The notes under the pieces are model-generated. The model was not told the DNA's origin and ran no database searches. It saw only the letters and a list, made by a program, of their open reading frames with translations. This document shows, piece by piece, positions 17,936 to 27,650 of a stretch of 64,000 bases of DNA. Origin of the DNA: Nitrosomonadales bacterium (lineage in GTDB: Bacteria > Pseudomonadota > Gammaproteobacteria > Burkholderiales > Gallionellaceae); the NCBI GenBank assembly GCA_016235045.1, contig JACRME010000012.1, positions 1 through 64,000 of the forward strand. The letters run 5' to 3'. A program made the translations under genes and the position numbers. Position 1 is the stretch's first letter. Every line of letters starts with the position of its first letter.

Positions 17936-18822
17936 AGATAATTACCCGAATCAAAGGTGGACTTGGTAACCAGCTATTTTGTTATGCGGCCGCACGCCGC
18001 TTGGCCTTGGTTAATAATGCCGAACTGGTTATCGATGATGTTTCGGGTTTTGTTCGAGACCATGAGTATCAACGTCGATATTCGTTGGGGCATTTTAATA
18101 TACCCTGCCGAAAGGCGTCACCTAAGGAAAGGATGGAGCCGTTTTCGCGTTATCGACGGTCGCTCGCCAAATTAATTGCGCGCGGGCAGCCTTTTTTTCA
18201 ACGAAGGTATATTGAGCAAGAGGGCGATCACTTCGACGCGCGACTATTGGATTTGAGACTTCAGGGCGATATTTATCTCGACGGTCTGTGGCAAAACGAA
18301 GGCTACTTCAAGGATGTTGAACACATTATTCGTGACGATCTTAGGCTCATCCCACCAACGGATGAGTTGAATCAGGGTGGGAGTGTAAAGATAAAGAACA
18401 GCAATAATGCGGTAGCGTTACACGTGCGATGGTTCGATGCGCCTGGGAGTACAACAATCAATAACATTTCAGCGAACTATTATCAGCGCGCAATTGCGTT
18501 AATGAATGAAAAGATCGATTCGCCCCGATATTTTCTGTTTTCAGATAACCCGGAGGCGGCCCGTGTGAAGCTAGGGTTGGCTGAAGGATGCGTCACTTTA
18601 GTTGATCACAATAAAGGTGATGAAAGCGCTCATGCTGATTTATGGCTGATGACACTGTGTCAGCACTTTATTACGGCAAATAGTACGTTTAGTTGGTGGG
18701 GAGCATGGCTGGGTGGTGGTAAGGAAAAAATCGTCATTTGTCCTGACTTGGAAGTGCGGGAAGATAAAACATCTCCGTGGAATCTATCGGGCCAACTTCC
18801 CAGTGGCTGGATAAAATTGTGA
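17932..18822 (+). CDS. GT11-family (alpha-1,2-fucosyltransferase-like) glycosyltransferase
   Basis: 296 residues beginning with the GT11 signature [19 protein letters not shown] (8-26) and ending with the [15 protein letters not shown] motif of the family. The usual HxRRxD GDP-binding motif reads HVRWFD (164-169), so the second arginine is replaced by tryptophan. GT11 enzymes use GDP-L-fucose or related GDP-sugars. No gmd/fcl genes are visible in the window. The substitution may mean a changed donor. GTG start 17932 overlaps the upstream stop. Confidence 0.85.
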   Translation: MKIITRIKGGLGNQLFCYAAARRLALVNNAELVIDDVSGFVRDHEYQRRYSLGHFNIPCRKASPKERMEPFSRYRRSLAKLIARGQPFFQRRYIEQEGDHFDARLLDLRLQGDIYLDGLWQNEGYFKDVEHIIRDDLRLIPPTDELNQGGSVKIKNSNNAVALHVRWFDAPGSTTINNISANYYQRAIALMNEKIDSPRYFLFSDNPEAARVKLGLAEGCVTLVDHNKGDESAHADLWLMTLCQHFITANSTFSWWGAWLGGGKEKIVICPDLEVREDKTSPWNLSGQLPSGWIKL

Positions 18823-18862
18823 CATTCGTCGGGCGCAATATCATTACAGGGAAATACATAAT

Positions 18863-19804
18863 ATGTCAGTCAAAGAAATATTAGTTACGGGTGGGGCTGG
18901 TTTTTTGGGTTCCCACCTATGCGAACGGCTCATTGCAGAGAGGCACAATGTGCTTTGTGTAGATAACTTCTTCACGGGCAGCAGGCAAAACGTATCTCAT
19001 TTGATTGGCAATCCTTCATTTGAGCTAATGAGGCACGACGTAACATTTCCGCTCTATGTGGAAGTCGACCAGATTTACAACCTGGCATGTCCAGCGTCCC
19101 CAATTCACTATCAATATGATCCAGTCCAGACTACTAAGACAAGCGTGCATGGTGCAATCAACATGCTCGGCCTGGCCAAACGCACCCATGCGCGTATTCT
19201 TCAGGCCTCAACCTCCGAGGTCTACGGCGATCCGGAGGTTCACCCACAACCTGAGTCCTACTGGGGAAAAGTGAATCCAATCGGCATCCGAAGTTGTTAT
19301 GATGAAGGGAAGCGTTGCGCAGAAACCCTGTTCTTTGATTACTGGCGGCAACATAACCTTGAAATCAAGGTTATGCGCTTATTCAACACTTATGGTCCCC
19401 GGATGCATCCCAATGATGGTCGCGTCGTGAGCAACTTCATTGTTCAGGCGCTAAAGGGGGATGACATAACGATCTTTGGCGATGGCCAGCAAACCCGGAG
19501 TTTCTGCTATGTGGATGACTTGATCGAACTAATGATCAGGATGATGAAATCGCCAGCCGAATTTATCGGGCCGGTAAATGCAGGCAATCCCTGCGAGTTC
19601 ACAATGCTTGAATTGGCCGAGAAGGTCCTTGCACTCACCAACAGCAAATCAAAATTGGTCAACTTGCCATTGCCTTCAGACGATCCAAAGCAACGGCAGC
19701 CTGATATCAGCCTGGCAAAAGAAAAACTCGATTGGGCACCCAAGGTTTCTCTGGAAGATGGACTGAAGGAGACCATCGAGTACTTCCGTTCAATAATAGA
19801 TTGA
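18863..19804 (+). CDS. UDP-glucuronate decarboxylase (UDP-xylose synthase)
   Basis: 313-residue extended SDR of the UXS type: [10 protein letters not shown] at 10-19, the acidic TSEVYGDP motif, catalytic Y146/K150 in SCYDEGKR, and [13 protein letters not shown]. It converts UDP-glucuronate to UDP-xylose with bound NAD+. UDP-glucuronate would come from the ugd gene ending at 163. The product could be a donor for one of the neighbouring transferases. Confidence 0.95.
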   Translation: MSVKEILVTGGAGFLGSHLCERLIAERHNVLCVDNFFTGSRQNVSHLIGNPSFELMRHDVTFPLYVEVDQIYNLACPASPIHYQYDPVQTTKTSVHGAINMLGLAKRTHARILQASTSEVYGDPEVHPQPESYWGKVNPIGIRSCYDEGKRCAETLFFDYWRQHNLEIKVMRLFNTYGPRMHPNDGRVVSNFIVQALKGDDITIFGDGQQTRSFCYVDDLIELMIRMMKSPAEFIGPVNAGNPCEFTMLELAEKVLALTNSKSKLVNLPLPSDDPKQRQPDISLAKEKLDWAPKVSLEDGLKETIEYFRSIID

Positions 19805-19813
19805 GTACATATC

Positions 19814-20653
19814 GTGAAGATGCATAACGCGGCAATACTAATTCCCAATTTCAATGGTGAGCAGTTCATCATGGAAACCATACGCCTGCTTTCCGCAGGG
19901 TTTCCGGGGATCGACATTGTTGTCGTTGATGACAGCTCAACCGACAATTCCGTTGCGCTCCTGGAATCAAATGGGATCAAAGTGCTTCAACGCGCAGCTA
20001 ATGGCGGATTTGCGGCTTCGGTCAATACCGGGCTTAAACATCTGCATTCCCACAGCATCGATTTCGCTCTCGTGTGTAACAGTGATCTGGTGCCCAGCGC
20101 TGAGGAGTGTGCCAACATTCACAAGTCTTTTGCTGATCTCTTCGAAGATCCTAATGTCGGGATAATTGGATTCATCGAGCGGAATAACCTAGTGCCGCAA
20201 GGTCGCGAGGCTTCCGACATATCCGGGTTCCTGTTCTGGATCAGGCTTGATATTGTGAAACCGGTGGGCTATCTCGACGAGCGGTTTTACATGTATGGCG
20301 AGGAGACTGACTATTTTCGCAGGGTCATTGCCAAGGGGTACAAGATTGTACAGAGTGGGGTGCAGGTATCACACGCTGCAGAGAAATCCGGCAAATCAAG
20401 AATAATGAACTCGTGGTACGCCATAAGAAACTGCCTTTTTCTCGAGATAAAGAACGACAGGCCGAAAGAGGCATTCAAAAAATCGGTCGCCTTGCTTCTG
20501 GTCATGCTTGGCTTGAGAGGAGACAGCGATGATCCTTCAACACGAAGGGTTAGACGACCAGGCCTTGTCATTGGCCCGCTTATGCTCCTAGGGGCGATTT
20601 TCTGGAATATCTACCAAGTGTTAAGAATGTCAACTAAACAGGAAAATAGATGA
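19814..20653 (+). CDS. Family 2 glycosyltransferase (rhamnosyltransferase-like)
   Basis: 279 residues. GT-A features are AAILIPNFNGEQFI at the start, VVDDSSTDNS, the donor region VCNSDLVPS and the YMYGEETDYFRR segment typical of WcaA/RfbN-type enzymes. A hydrophobic C-terminal segment (about 250-270) may tether it to the membrane. The start is GTG 19814 or ATG 19820. The stop overlaps the next ATG (ATGA). Confidence 0.87.
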   Translation: MKMHNAAILIPNFNGEQFIMETIRLLSAGFPGIDIVVVDDSSTDNSVALLESNGIKVLQRAANGGFAASVNTGLKHLHSHSIDFALVCNSDLVPSAEECANIHKSFADLFEDPNVGIIGFIERNNLVPQGREASDISGFLFWIRLDIVKPVGYLDERFYMYGEETDYFRRVIAKGYKIVQSGVQVSHAAEKSGKSRIMNSWYAIRNCLFLEIKNDRPKEAFKKSVALLLVMLGLRGDSDDPSTRRVRRPGLVIGPLMLLGAIFWNIYQVLRMSTKQENR

Positions 20654-21303
20654 ACGATATAGTTTCCGCAGAATCGAGCGATTACTATTCCAGGCAGCGA
20701 AGCTGGCCTGCGTTATTTCAGATCAGGCATGGCGGCCGTTTTCTCGACATTGGCTGTGGCAAAGGCATGCTTGGGGCTTTTCTGAAACAGCGTTTCGCTG
20801 CGAAAGTGACTGGTATAGAAATATTCCAGGAATATGCAGACGAGGCTGCAAAGTATCTGGACGAGGTGCTTTGCGGCAATATCGAAGAACTGAATCTGAC
20901 CGCATATAAAAATCAGTTTGACCACGTCATCTTTTCTGACAGTCTGGAGCACCTGCTGGATCCGAAGTCGGCCCTCATGAAAGCCCGTGGGATGCTGCGT
21001 GCTGATGGTGCGTTGCTGCTTGCCATTCCCAATGTGAGGAATTTTCGCGTGACACTGCCATTGATTTTCCTAGGCCGGTTCGAGTACCAGGACGAGGGGC
21101 TCCTTGATCGCACGCACTTGAGATTCTTTACTCGCTCTTCGATAACAAATTTGCTGCAGAAGTGCGGGTTTGAGGTGGAGTCGGTTAAGGTCGATTTGCC
21201 ATCCAACAGCAAAGTGGGGCTTCTCAATATGCTCACATTAGGGTTGTTCAGAGAAACATTGACGAGTCATTTCTTTATTAAAGCATGCAAAAAAAATTCC
21301 TGA
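20650..21303 (+). CDS. Class I SAM-dependent methyltransferase
   Basis: 217 residues with the SAM-binding motif FLDIGCGKGMLGAFL (about 34-48), IFSDSLEHLLDP and LLLAIPNVRNFR, as in Methyltransf_11/23-type enzymes common in polysaccharide clusters. Likely methylates a sugar or glycan; the target is unknown. Overlaps both neighbours (4 bases upstream, 19 bases downstream). Confidence 0.85.
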   Translation: MNDIVSAESSDYYSRQRSWPALFQIRHGGRFLDIGCGKGMLGAFLKQRFAAKVTGIEIFQEYADEAAKYLDEVLCGNIEELNLTAYKNQFDHVIFSDSLEHLLDPKSALMKARGMLRADGALLLAIPNVRNFRVTLPLIFLGRFEYQDEGLLDRTHLRFFTRSSITNLLQKCGFEVESVKVDLPSNSKVGLLNMLTLGLFRETLTSHFFIKACKKNS

Positions 21304-22271
21304 TTTTTGGCGAATTCTGGCAGGGGACTCTTCCTTCTTTGCTTGAAAGTGAGTTACGTCTCTGCGCGTACGACGTGAAGATCTTTGACTTCACAAAAAT
21401 TGTCCCCGGCATAAGTGATCGTGCAATTATTAACCGAATAAAGCGAAGGCTCTTTTCCGCATGGTATGAACGGCAAGTTAACGTCCGCTTTTACGAATGT
21501 GCCAGTAGAGAGAAGCCCGACTACATCATCGTTTCAAAAGGAATAAATCTTTGGCCCGAGACGGTCATGTCGCTCCAGCGGCTTGGCGCAAAACTGATCA
21601 ACTGGAATCCGGACGATTTCTTTAATGCAAAGAACACGAACGCCAATCTGATGGGTGCGTTCAAGCATTACGACCTGATTGTTTCTTCTAGGCCACACTT
21701 GTTTGATGAGTATCGCGAACGTGGCGCCAAGCAGTTGCTTTTTATTGATTGGTACTACGTGCCTGAGCTGCATCACCCTCGCCACAACCAGTTCCAATAC
21801 AATTTAACTTTTGTGGGCAGTTGGAGCCCATTTAGAGAGGAATTTATTTCAAAAATACAGGCCCCAGTCGTTATTTGGGGGGGCGGATGGGAGCGCGCAT
21901 CCGGCAGTTTCAAGACGGCTTATCAAGTTAATGCCAAAATTATTTCACAGGAGGAGATGAGTTCCATATTTTCATCTTCCAAATACAATTTGAATTTGAT
22001 TACCCACGAAAACCGGGACCTGTCTAATTTGAGATTTTTTGAGGTGTGCGCATCAGGGGGAGTGCTCATTACCGAAAGAAATGAATCCTCAAACTCTTAT
22101 TTAGTTGATGGCGAAGATTGCCTTATGTACAAGACTGCGGAAGATGTGAACCGGATATTGGCCAGCAGCTTCGATTTGTCAAAGATTGCTCAAAGTGGCT
22201 ATCAAAAAATCACAAATGGCAAGAACTCATTTAGCGACAGGGTGGAGCAATTACTTGAAGCGCTTCACTAA
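21285..22271 (+). CDS. CgeB-like glycosyltransferase (GT-B fold)
   Basis: 328 residues. The N-terminal half resembles the CgeB/DUF3880 type (LINWNPDDFF, YDLIVSSRPHLFDEYRERG), and the C-terminal half has the Glyco_trans_1_2 pattern (LRFFEVCASGGVLITERN). A run of seven G at 21877-21883 lies in VIWGGGWER. The substrate is unknown. It ends inside the start region of the next transferase. Confidence 0.8.
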   Translation: MQKKFLIFGEFWQGTLPSLLESELRLCAYDVKIFDFTKIVPGISDRAIINRIKRRLFSAWYERQVNVRFYECASREKPDYIIVSKGINLWPETVMSLQRLGAKLINWNPDDFFNAKNTNANLMGAFKHYDLIVSSRPHLFDEYRERGAKQLLFIDWYYVPELHHPRHNQFQYNLTFVGSWSPFREEFISKIQAPVVIWGGGWERASGSFKTAYQVNAKIISQEEMSSIFSSSKYNLNLITHENRDLSNLRFFEVCASGGVLITERNESSNSYLVDGEDCLMYKTAEDVNRILASSFDLSKIAQSGYQKITNGKNSFSDRVEQLLEALH

Positions 22272-23307
22272 ACTAATTATTCATGCCACCAACATTCACC
22301 AGGGCGGTGGAAGGTCTTTGCTTGATGCGCTGCTGAAAGTACTTACCGACGAAGTCATTTTGTCTGTGGATGAGCGAATGCCATTACCAGCAGGCATGGC
22401 GAACAATGTTCAAGTTAAACGTATAAAACCATTTGTTATACAGCGAATCCTGGCGGAAAAATGGTTGGCTATAGCGACTGAGAAAGAGGATGTTGTTTTG
22501 TGTTTCGGCAACCTTCCTCCTTTGTTCAGGCTGCGTGGGCATGTGGTGGTGTTTGTTCAAAATCGATATTTGGTTGACGATGTAGATTTGGGCGACTTTC
22601 CGCCAAAGACCAGATTGAGGCTTTGGGTAGAGCGTCTCTGGCTATCTAGCAGGATGGCAAATGCGGATGAGTTTGTTGTGCAAACGCCCTCAATGAAGCG
22701 ACTGTTAGAGGCACGGACGAAAGGAAGCATTTCGGTTCGCGTGCTGCCCTTCATGCAGGCTCATGAAGGGTATGCGCGAAAGGCGCAGCAATCGGAAACG
22801 AATAAAGGAAAAGATTTCGATTTCATATATGTAGCCTCCGGCGAGCCGCACAAGAACCATCGGCAACTAATTGAGGCGTGGTGCCTGTTGGCAAAGGCGG
22901 GGCTCTTTCCTTCGCTGAAGCTGACGTTAGACAAGGTGCAGTTTGCCGTGCTATGTGGCTGGTTAGTGCAGAAAATTGAGCAGCATGGGCTGAATGTGGA
23001 GAATCTGGGTAGCCTGCCCCATGAGCTGGTCGCTCAGCTTTATGGCCGGGCGGGTGCATTGATCTATCCATCGACTTTCGAGTCGTTTGGTTTGCCGTTG
23101 ATCGAGGCCAGACAGGCGGGCTTGCCGATATTGGCGTCGGAGCTGGATTACGTACGTGATGTAATAGACCCGGAGCAGACATTTGATCCCGAATCGGCAA
23201 TTTCTGTTGCCCGGGCGGTGAAAAGACACTTGGGGATGGAAGTGCAGCCATTGCCGCTCCATGATGCTGTGGGATTTTTAAAGCATATTCTAGGGAGAAC
23301 AGAATAG
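22255..23307 (+). CDS. Family 4 glycosyltransferase
   Basis: GT-B transferase with KLIIHATNIHQGGGRSLL at the N-terminus, IYVASGEPHKNH, and the C-terminal donor-binding YPSTFESFGLPLIEARQAG. I chose TTG 22255 because it puts the first strand at the N-terminus and a GGTGGAG Shine-Dalgarno lies 8 bases upstream at 22241. In-frame ATGs at 22186 and 22216 lie well inside the preceding gene. The choice of start is uncertain; the product is about 350 residues. Confidence 0.85.
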   Translation: MKRFTKLIIHATNIHQGGGRSLLDALLKVLTDEVILSVDERMPLPAGMANNVQVKRIKPFVIQRILAEKWLAIATEKEDVVLCFGNLPPLFRLRGHVVVFVQNRYLVDDVDLGDFPPKTRLRLWVERLWLSSRMANADEFVVQTPSMKRLLEARTKGSISVRVLPFMQAHEGYARKAQQSETNKGKDFDFIYVASGEPHKNHRQLIEAWCLLAKAGLFPSLKLTLDKVQFAVLCGWLVQKIEQHGLNVENLGSLPHELVAQLYGRAGALIYPSTFESFGLPLIEARQAGLPILASELDYVRDVIDPEQTFDPESAISVARAVKRHLGMEVQPLPLHDAVGFLKHILGRTE

Positions 23308-23308
23308 G

Positions 23309-24541
23309 GTGCGAGTTCTTATAGCTAGTCAATATTTTTGGCCGGAAAACTTCCGCATTAATGAGGTTGCCAGCACCTTGCTGGAAAGAGGCGTAGAAGT
23401 CGAAGTGCTTACTGCGAAGCCGAATTATCCGAAAGGCGAGATCTACGACAACTACCGAGCATGGGGTTGTCAGCAAGAACTGTTTGAAACAGCAAAGGTT
23501 TTTCGTGTTCCGCTAATCCCGCGTGGGAAGGGCAGCGGGGTTCAATTGGCGGCCAATTATCTATCCTTCATATTTTTTGGGATTTTTTGCGCGCCGTGGA
23601 TGCTACGTGGGCGTCGGTACGATGTAATTTTCGTACATGGCATGTCTCCCATACTTCAAGCCCTTCCTGCTCTATTCCTGGGATGGCTAAAAGGCTGCCC
23701 AGTGGTTCTGTGGGTACAGGACTTGTGGCCGGAAAGCCTGGCAGCGACCGGATACGTCCGCAATCGGTTCGTGCTGAAATTGGTCAAACAAATCGTGCGC
23801 TTCATCTACCGTAATGTGGATCTATTGCTGGTCCAGTCAGAGGCTTTCATGGCGCCAGTTAGCGTGTTGGCTTCGGGTACTCCGGTGAAGTATTACCCCA
23901 ATTCGGTCGATGAGAGCTTTACCGCACCATCGACGGTGGAAGTCCCCGATGTTGCGGGGCTGGGGGACGGATTCTCGATCATGTTCGCCGGCAATATTGG
24001 CACCGCCCAGGCGGTTGAAGTGATAGTCGAAGCGGCCACCTTGCTGAAAGAACACGCGGACATCCAGTTTATCGTCCTGGGCGACGGTAGCCGTCGAGAC
24101 TGGATGCTGCAGGAGGCAAAGGCCTGCAACCTCGCCAATCTCCGTCTGCCGGGCAGATTCCCGGTGGAAACGATGCCCGGATTTATGCAGAAGGCCTCTG
24201 TATTGCTGGTGACCCTTGCGGATCAGGAAATATTCGCGGCGACTGTGCCGAACAAAGTGCAGGCGTATATGGCAGCAGGACGCCCCATCATTGCCTGCCT
24301 GAGAGGCGAAGGTGCGAGGTTGGTCACAGCAGCCAAGGCTGGGTTGGCAGTTCCGGCGGAGAATGGTCCTGCGCTGGCAGAGGCAGTGCTGCGGCTATAT
24401 CAGATGTCAGTAACGGAGCGGGAAGAAATGGGGCGGAATGGGCGAGCCTATTTTAAGGAGCACTTCGACCATGAGCGCCTGATCAACCAGTTGACTGAGC
24501 ATCTTCAAGAAGTGTCGAGTAAGGGAGAAAGCATCCGATGA
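23309..24541 (+). CDS. Family 4 glycosyltransferase, WcaI/WbuB-like
   Basis: 410-residue GT-B transferase. It starts VLIASQYFWPENFRINEVA and has the AKPNYPKGEIY segment, LWVQDLWPESLAATG, the IMFAGNIGTAQ hinge and the donor site VPNKVQAYMAAGRPI. These match WbuB/WcaI-type enzymes, often FucNAc or fucosyl transferases in O-antigen clusters. Placed directly before the L-FucNAc pathway and overlapping its first gene, it is the best candidate for the L-FucNAc transferase (inference). Confidence 0.88.
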   Translation: MRVLIASQYFWPENFRINEVASTLLERGVEVEVLTAKPNYPKGEIYDNYRAWGCQQELFETAKVFRVPLIPRGKGSGVQLAANYLSFIFFGIFCAPWMLRGRRYDVIFVHGMSPILQALPALFLGWLKGCPVVLWVQDLWPESLAATGYVRNRFVLKLVKQIVRFIYRNVDLLLVQSEAFMAPVSVLASGTPVKYYPNSVDESFTAPSTVEVPDVAGLGDGFSIMFAGNIGTAQAVEVIVEAATLLKEHADIQFIVLGDGSRRDWMLQEAKACNLANLRLPGRFPVETMPGFMQKASVLLVTLADQEIFAATVPNKVQAYMAAGRPIIACLRGEGARLVTAAKAGLAVPAENGPALAEAVLRLYQMSVTEREEMGRNGRAYFKEHFDHERLINQLTEHLQEVSSKGESIR

Positions 24542-25392
24542 AAGTACTAGTATTAGGCGCGAGCGGAATGATTGGCAGTACGGTTCTGCGTGTATTGAGT
24601 GAGAAAGACGACTGGCAGGTTTTCGGCACGGTTCGCAATGGGAATGCGCGTCGTTTTTTCCCGGAACGGATTGCGGGCAGCCTGTTGGATGCGGTCGATG
24701 TCGAATACCCAGACGCTCTGGTCAAAGTGCTGGATGAAATCAGGCCTGACGTCGTAATCAACTGTGCCGGGCTGACCAAGCACAAGCCAAAGGCCGAAGA
24801 CCCTTTGGTGTCCATCCCTATCAATACCTTGATGCCGCATCGCATTGCCGGACTATGCAAACTGATCGGGGCGCGTTTTGTACACGTCAGCACAGATTGC
24901 GTTTTTTCCGGCGACAAAGGCGGTTATGCCGAAGACGATTTTGCCGATGCGCGCGACGTATACGGAAAGTCCAAGGCATTGGGAGAGGTGGCGTATCCGC
25001 ATGCAATCACCTTACGTACCTCGACCATCGGACACGAGTTGCAAAGCAAGTATGGCCTGCTGGATTGGTTCTTGTCGCAGGAAGGGCGTTGTAAAGGCTA
25101 TAATCGCGCGGTTTTTTCCGGGCTGCCGACGGTGATTTTTGCGCAGGTTATTCGTGATGTGGTGATTCCGCATAACGAGCTATCCGGGCTGTATCATGTC
25201 GCGGCGAAGCCAATCAATAAATTTGAACTGCTGAAGCTGATCTCCAAAGTGTACGGCAAACAGATCGACATCATCCCGGATAGCGACTTGGTGATCGACC
25301 GTTCGCTTAATGCGGATCGTTTCCGCGAGGCAACAGGCTATGAGGCCCCGGATTGGGAAGAAATGATCAAGTTGATGCACGCATATAAATAG
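24538..25392 (+). CDS. RmlD-like SDR, probable FnlB-type reductase
   Basis: 284 residues of the RmlD_sub_bind family: LGASGMIGS (7-15), VHVSTDCVFSG, catalytic YGKSK. Followed directly by FnlA- and FnlC-like genes, it most likely performs the reduction step in the UDP-L-FucNAc pathway, usually done by FnlB/WbjC. It is shorter than WbjC (about 370 residues) and lacks its C-terminal cupin domain. A dTDP-rhamnose role is unlikely because rmlA, rmlB and rmlC are absent. Confidence 0.82.
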   Translation: MKVLVLGASGMIGSTVLRVLSEKDDWQVFGTVRNGNARRFFPERIAGSLLDAVDVEYPDALVKVLDEIRPDVVINCAGLTKHKPKAEDPLVSIPINTLMPHRIAGLCKLIGARFVHVSTDCVFSGDKGGYAEDDFADARDVYGKSKALGEVAYPHAITLRTSTIGHELQSKYGLLDWFLSQEGRCKGYNRAVFSGLPTVIFAQVIRDVVIPHNELSGLYHVAAKPINKFELLKLISKVYGKQIDIIPDSDLVIDRSLNADRFREATGYEAPDWEEMIKLMHAYK

Positions 25393-25402
25393 GCGCAATC
25401 GT

Positions 25403-26413
25403 ATGTTCAAAGGCAAAGTATTGATGATCACAGGTGGTACGGGCTCTTTCGGGAACACCGTGCTCAAGCGCTTTCTCACGACCGAGGTGCGTGAGATCCG
25501 TATCTTCAGTCGCGATGAGAAGAAGCAGGAGGATATGCGCATCGCGCTGAACGACAGCAAGCTGAAGTTCTACATCGGCGACATTCGCGATTATGACAGC
25601 GTGCATGAGGCGATGAGAGGCGTGGATTATGTGTTCCACGCGGCGGCGCTGAAGCAGGTGCCATCATGCGAGTTCTATCCGATGGAGGCGGTGCGGACCA
25701 ATGTCATCGGCACCGAACATGTGCTGAACGCAGCCACTGCCAACGGCGTCAAGCGTGTGGTGGTGCTGAGTACAGACAAGGCGGTGTATCCGATCAACGC
25801 AATGGGTATCTCCAAGGCAATGGCGGAAAAATTAATGGTCGCCAAGTCGCGCATGCAGCGCGAAGGCGAGACAGTGTTTTGTGCCACGCGCTACGGTAAC
25901 GTGATGGCGTCGCGCGGATCCGTCATCCCCCTGTTTGTGTCGCAGCTCAAAGAGGGGAAACCGCTGACGGTGACCGATCCAAACATGACGCGCTTCCTGA
26001 TGTCGCTGGAAGATTCCGTGGACCTTGTGCTCTATGCTTACGAGCACGGCAAACAAGGGGACATTTTCGTGCAGAAAGCACCAGCCTCGACTGTGGCCGA
26101 CCTGGCGCAGGCCCTTAAGGAGATCTTTGCAAAACGCAATGAGATTCGCATCATTGGTACGCGGCATGGGGAGAAGCTGTATGAGTCACTCATCTCGCGC
26201 GAAGAGATGGCGCACGCCCAGGACATGGGAGGCTATTACCGCATCCCGGCGGACAATCGCGACCTCAATTACGCCAAATACTTCAGCGAAGGCGAGGAGA
26301 AAATATCTCATCTGGATGACTATACCTCGCATAACACCCAGCGCTTAAGCGTCGAGTACGTCAAGACGTTGCTGTTGAAACTAGATTACATCAAGGAAGA
26401 ACTAAATGCTTAA
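25403..26413 (+). CDS. fnlA: UDP-GlcNAc 4,6-dehydratase/5-epimerase (FnlA/CapE/WbjB type)
   Basis: 336-residue SDR of the polysaccharide biosynthesis family. GGTGSFGNTVLK is at 11-22, and the catalytic tyrosine is replaced by methionine as usual for this inverting group (STDKAVYPINAMGISK). It makes the 4-keto-6-deoxy-L-arabino intermediate of the UDP-L-FucNAc route. Overlaps fnlC by 8 bases. Confidence 0.92.
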   Translation: MFKGKVLMITGGTGSFGNTVLKRFLTTEVREIRIFSRDEKKQEDMRIALNDSKLKFYIGDIRDYDSVHEAMRGVDYVFHAAALKQVPSCEFYPMEAVRTNVIGTEHVLNAATANGVKRVVVLSTDKAVYPINAMGISKAMAEKLMVAKSRMQREGETVFCATRYGNVMASRGSVIPLFVSQLKEGKPLTVTDPNMTRFLMSLEDSVDLVLYAYEHGKQGDIFVQKAPASTVADLAQALKEIFAKRNEIRIIGTRHGEKLYESLISREEMAHAQDMGGYYRIPADNRDLNYAKYFSEGEEKISHLDDYTSHNTQRLSVEYVKTLLLKLDYIKEELNA

Positions 26414-27536
26414 AGTCATGACCATCGTGGGAACGCGGCCCGAGCTCATAAAAATGAGCCGGGTGATTGCCGAGTTCGATCAACATACCAGGCATATCCT
26501 GGTGCACACTGGCCAGAACTATGATTACGAGCTGAACCAGCTATTCTTCGAAGACCTTGGTATCCGCAAGCCGGATTATTTCCTCGAGGCCGTGGGTGAA
26601 AACGCCGCGCAGACCATCGCGCGCGTGATTGAGAAGTCTGATGCGGTGATGGAAAAAGAAAAGCCCGATGCAGTCATGCTGTACGGCGATACCAACTCCT
26701 GTCTGGCGGTCATTGCGGCCAAACGGCGCAAGATACCGGTGTTCCACATGGAAGCGGGCAACCGCTGCTTCGATCAGCGCGTGCCAGAAGAGCTAAACCG
26801 CAAGGTATTGGACCACTTGAGCGACATTAATCTGGTGTTGACCGAGCATGCTCGCCGTTACCTGATCGCCGAAGGCATCCGGCCCGAGACCATCATCAAG
26901 ACCGGCTCGCACATGCGCGAGGTGCTGGATCATTACATGCCCAAGATCCAGCAATCGGATGTGCTGAATCGCATGGGGCTGACGGCGAACAAGTTCTTTA
27001 TCATCAGCGCACACCGCGAGGAAAATATCGACAGCCCCGAAAACATGTCGAACATGGTCGAAACGCTCAATGCGCTGGCCGAAACTTACAACCATCCGGT
27101 CATTGTCTCTACACACCCGCGCACCCGGAAGCGCTTGGATACTATGGAGTTGGGCAAGCTTAACCCGCATATCCAGTTCCTCAAGCCGTTCGGGTTCTGC
27201 GATTACATCAAGCTGCAGATGGAAGCGCTGTGCGTGGTATCCGACAGCGGCACCATCACCGAAGAAGCCTCTTTGCTGAACCTGCCCGCTATCACCATCC
27301 GCAATGCGCACGAGCGTCCGGAAGGCATGGATGTCGGCACCCTCATCATGAGCGGGCTGAAGAAAGAACGGGTGCTGGATGCGGTGCGGGTCATTGTTGC
27401 ACAGTATGACAGGACCAGACGCATGATGCGGCCAGTACAGGATTACGAGGCAGGTGCAGTTTCGATACAAGTATTGCGGATCGTGCTGAGCTACGTCGAT
27501 TATGTGAATCGCACAGTGTGGTCAAAACCGGTCTAA
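26406..27536 (+). CDS. fnlC: UDP-N-acetyl-sugar 2-epimerase (FnlC/WbjD/WecB family)
   Basis: 376 residues. Family marks are GTRPELIKMSRVI at the start, HTGQNYDYELNQLFF, HMEAGNRCFDQRVPEE, ISAHREENID and SDSGTITEE. It catalyses the final C2 epimerisation that gives UDP-L-FucNAc in the Fnl pathway. The WecB (UDP-ManNAc) function is the alternative, but the fnlB-like/fnlA neighbours favour FnlC. Confidence 0.92.
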   Translation: MLKVMTIVGTRPELIKMSRVIAEFDQHTRHILVHTGQNYDYELNQLFFEDLGIRKPDYFLEAVGENAAQTIARVIEKSDAVMEKEKPDAVMLYGDTNSCLAVIAAKRRKIPVFHMEAGNRCFDQRVPEELNRKVLDHLSDINLVLTEHARRYLIAEGIRPETIIKTGSHMREVLDHYMPKIQQSDVLNRMGLTANKFFIISAHREENIDSPENMSNMVETLNALAETYNHPVIVSTHPRTRKRLDTMELGKLNPHIQFLKPFGFCDYIKLQMEALCVVSDSGTITEEASLLNLPAITIRNAHERPEGMDVGTLIMSGLKKERVLDAVRVIVAQYDRTRRMMRPVQDYEAGAVSIQVLRIVLSYVDYVNRTVWSKPV

Positions 27537-27589
27537 AACAATTTACTAAAGAGAGTGTGCTGCGAGGACACAAACGCTGAGCACGAAAA

Positions 27590-27617
27590 TTGAGTGTCAG
27601 CGTATACCGAATATAAA
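27590..27617 (+). promoter_or_regulatory. Possible sigma-70 promoter upstream of wzz
   Basis: TTGAGT at 27590-27595 and TATAAA at 27612-27617 are separated by 16 bases, in the 114-base gap between fnlC and wzz. This is the widest gap in this part of the locus. Seen by eye only; no score was computed. Confidence 0.3.
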
Positions 27618-27650
27618 GAACCATTGCTCCACTATTTAAAAAGGACAGCC

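Noticed and set aside
24538-25392. dTDP-L-rhamnose reductase (rmlD)
   Set aside because: rmlA, rmlB and rmlC are absent from the window and the following two genes are of the L-FucNAc pathway.
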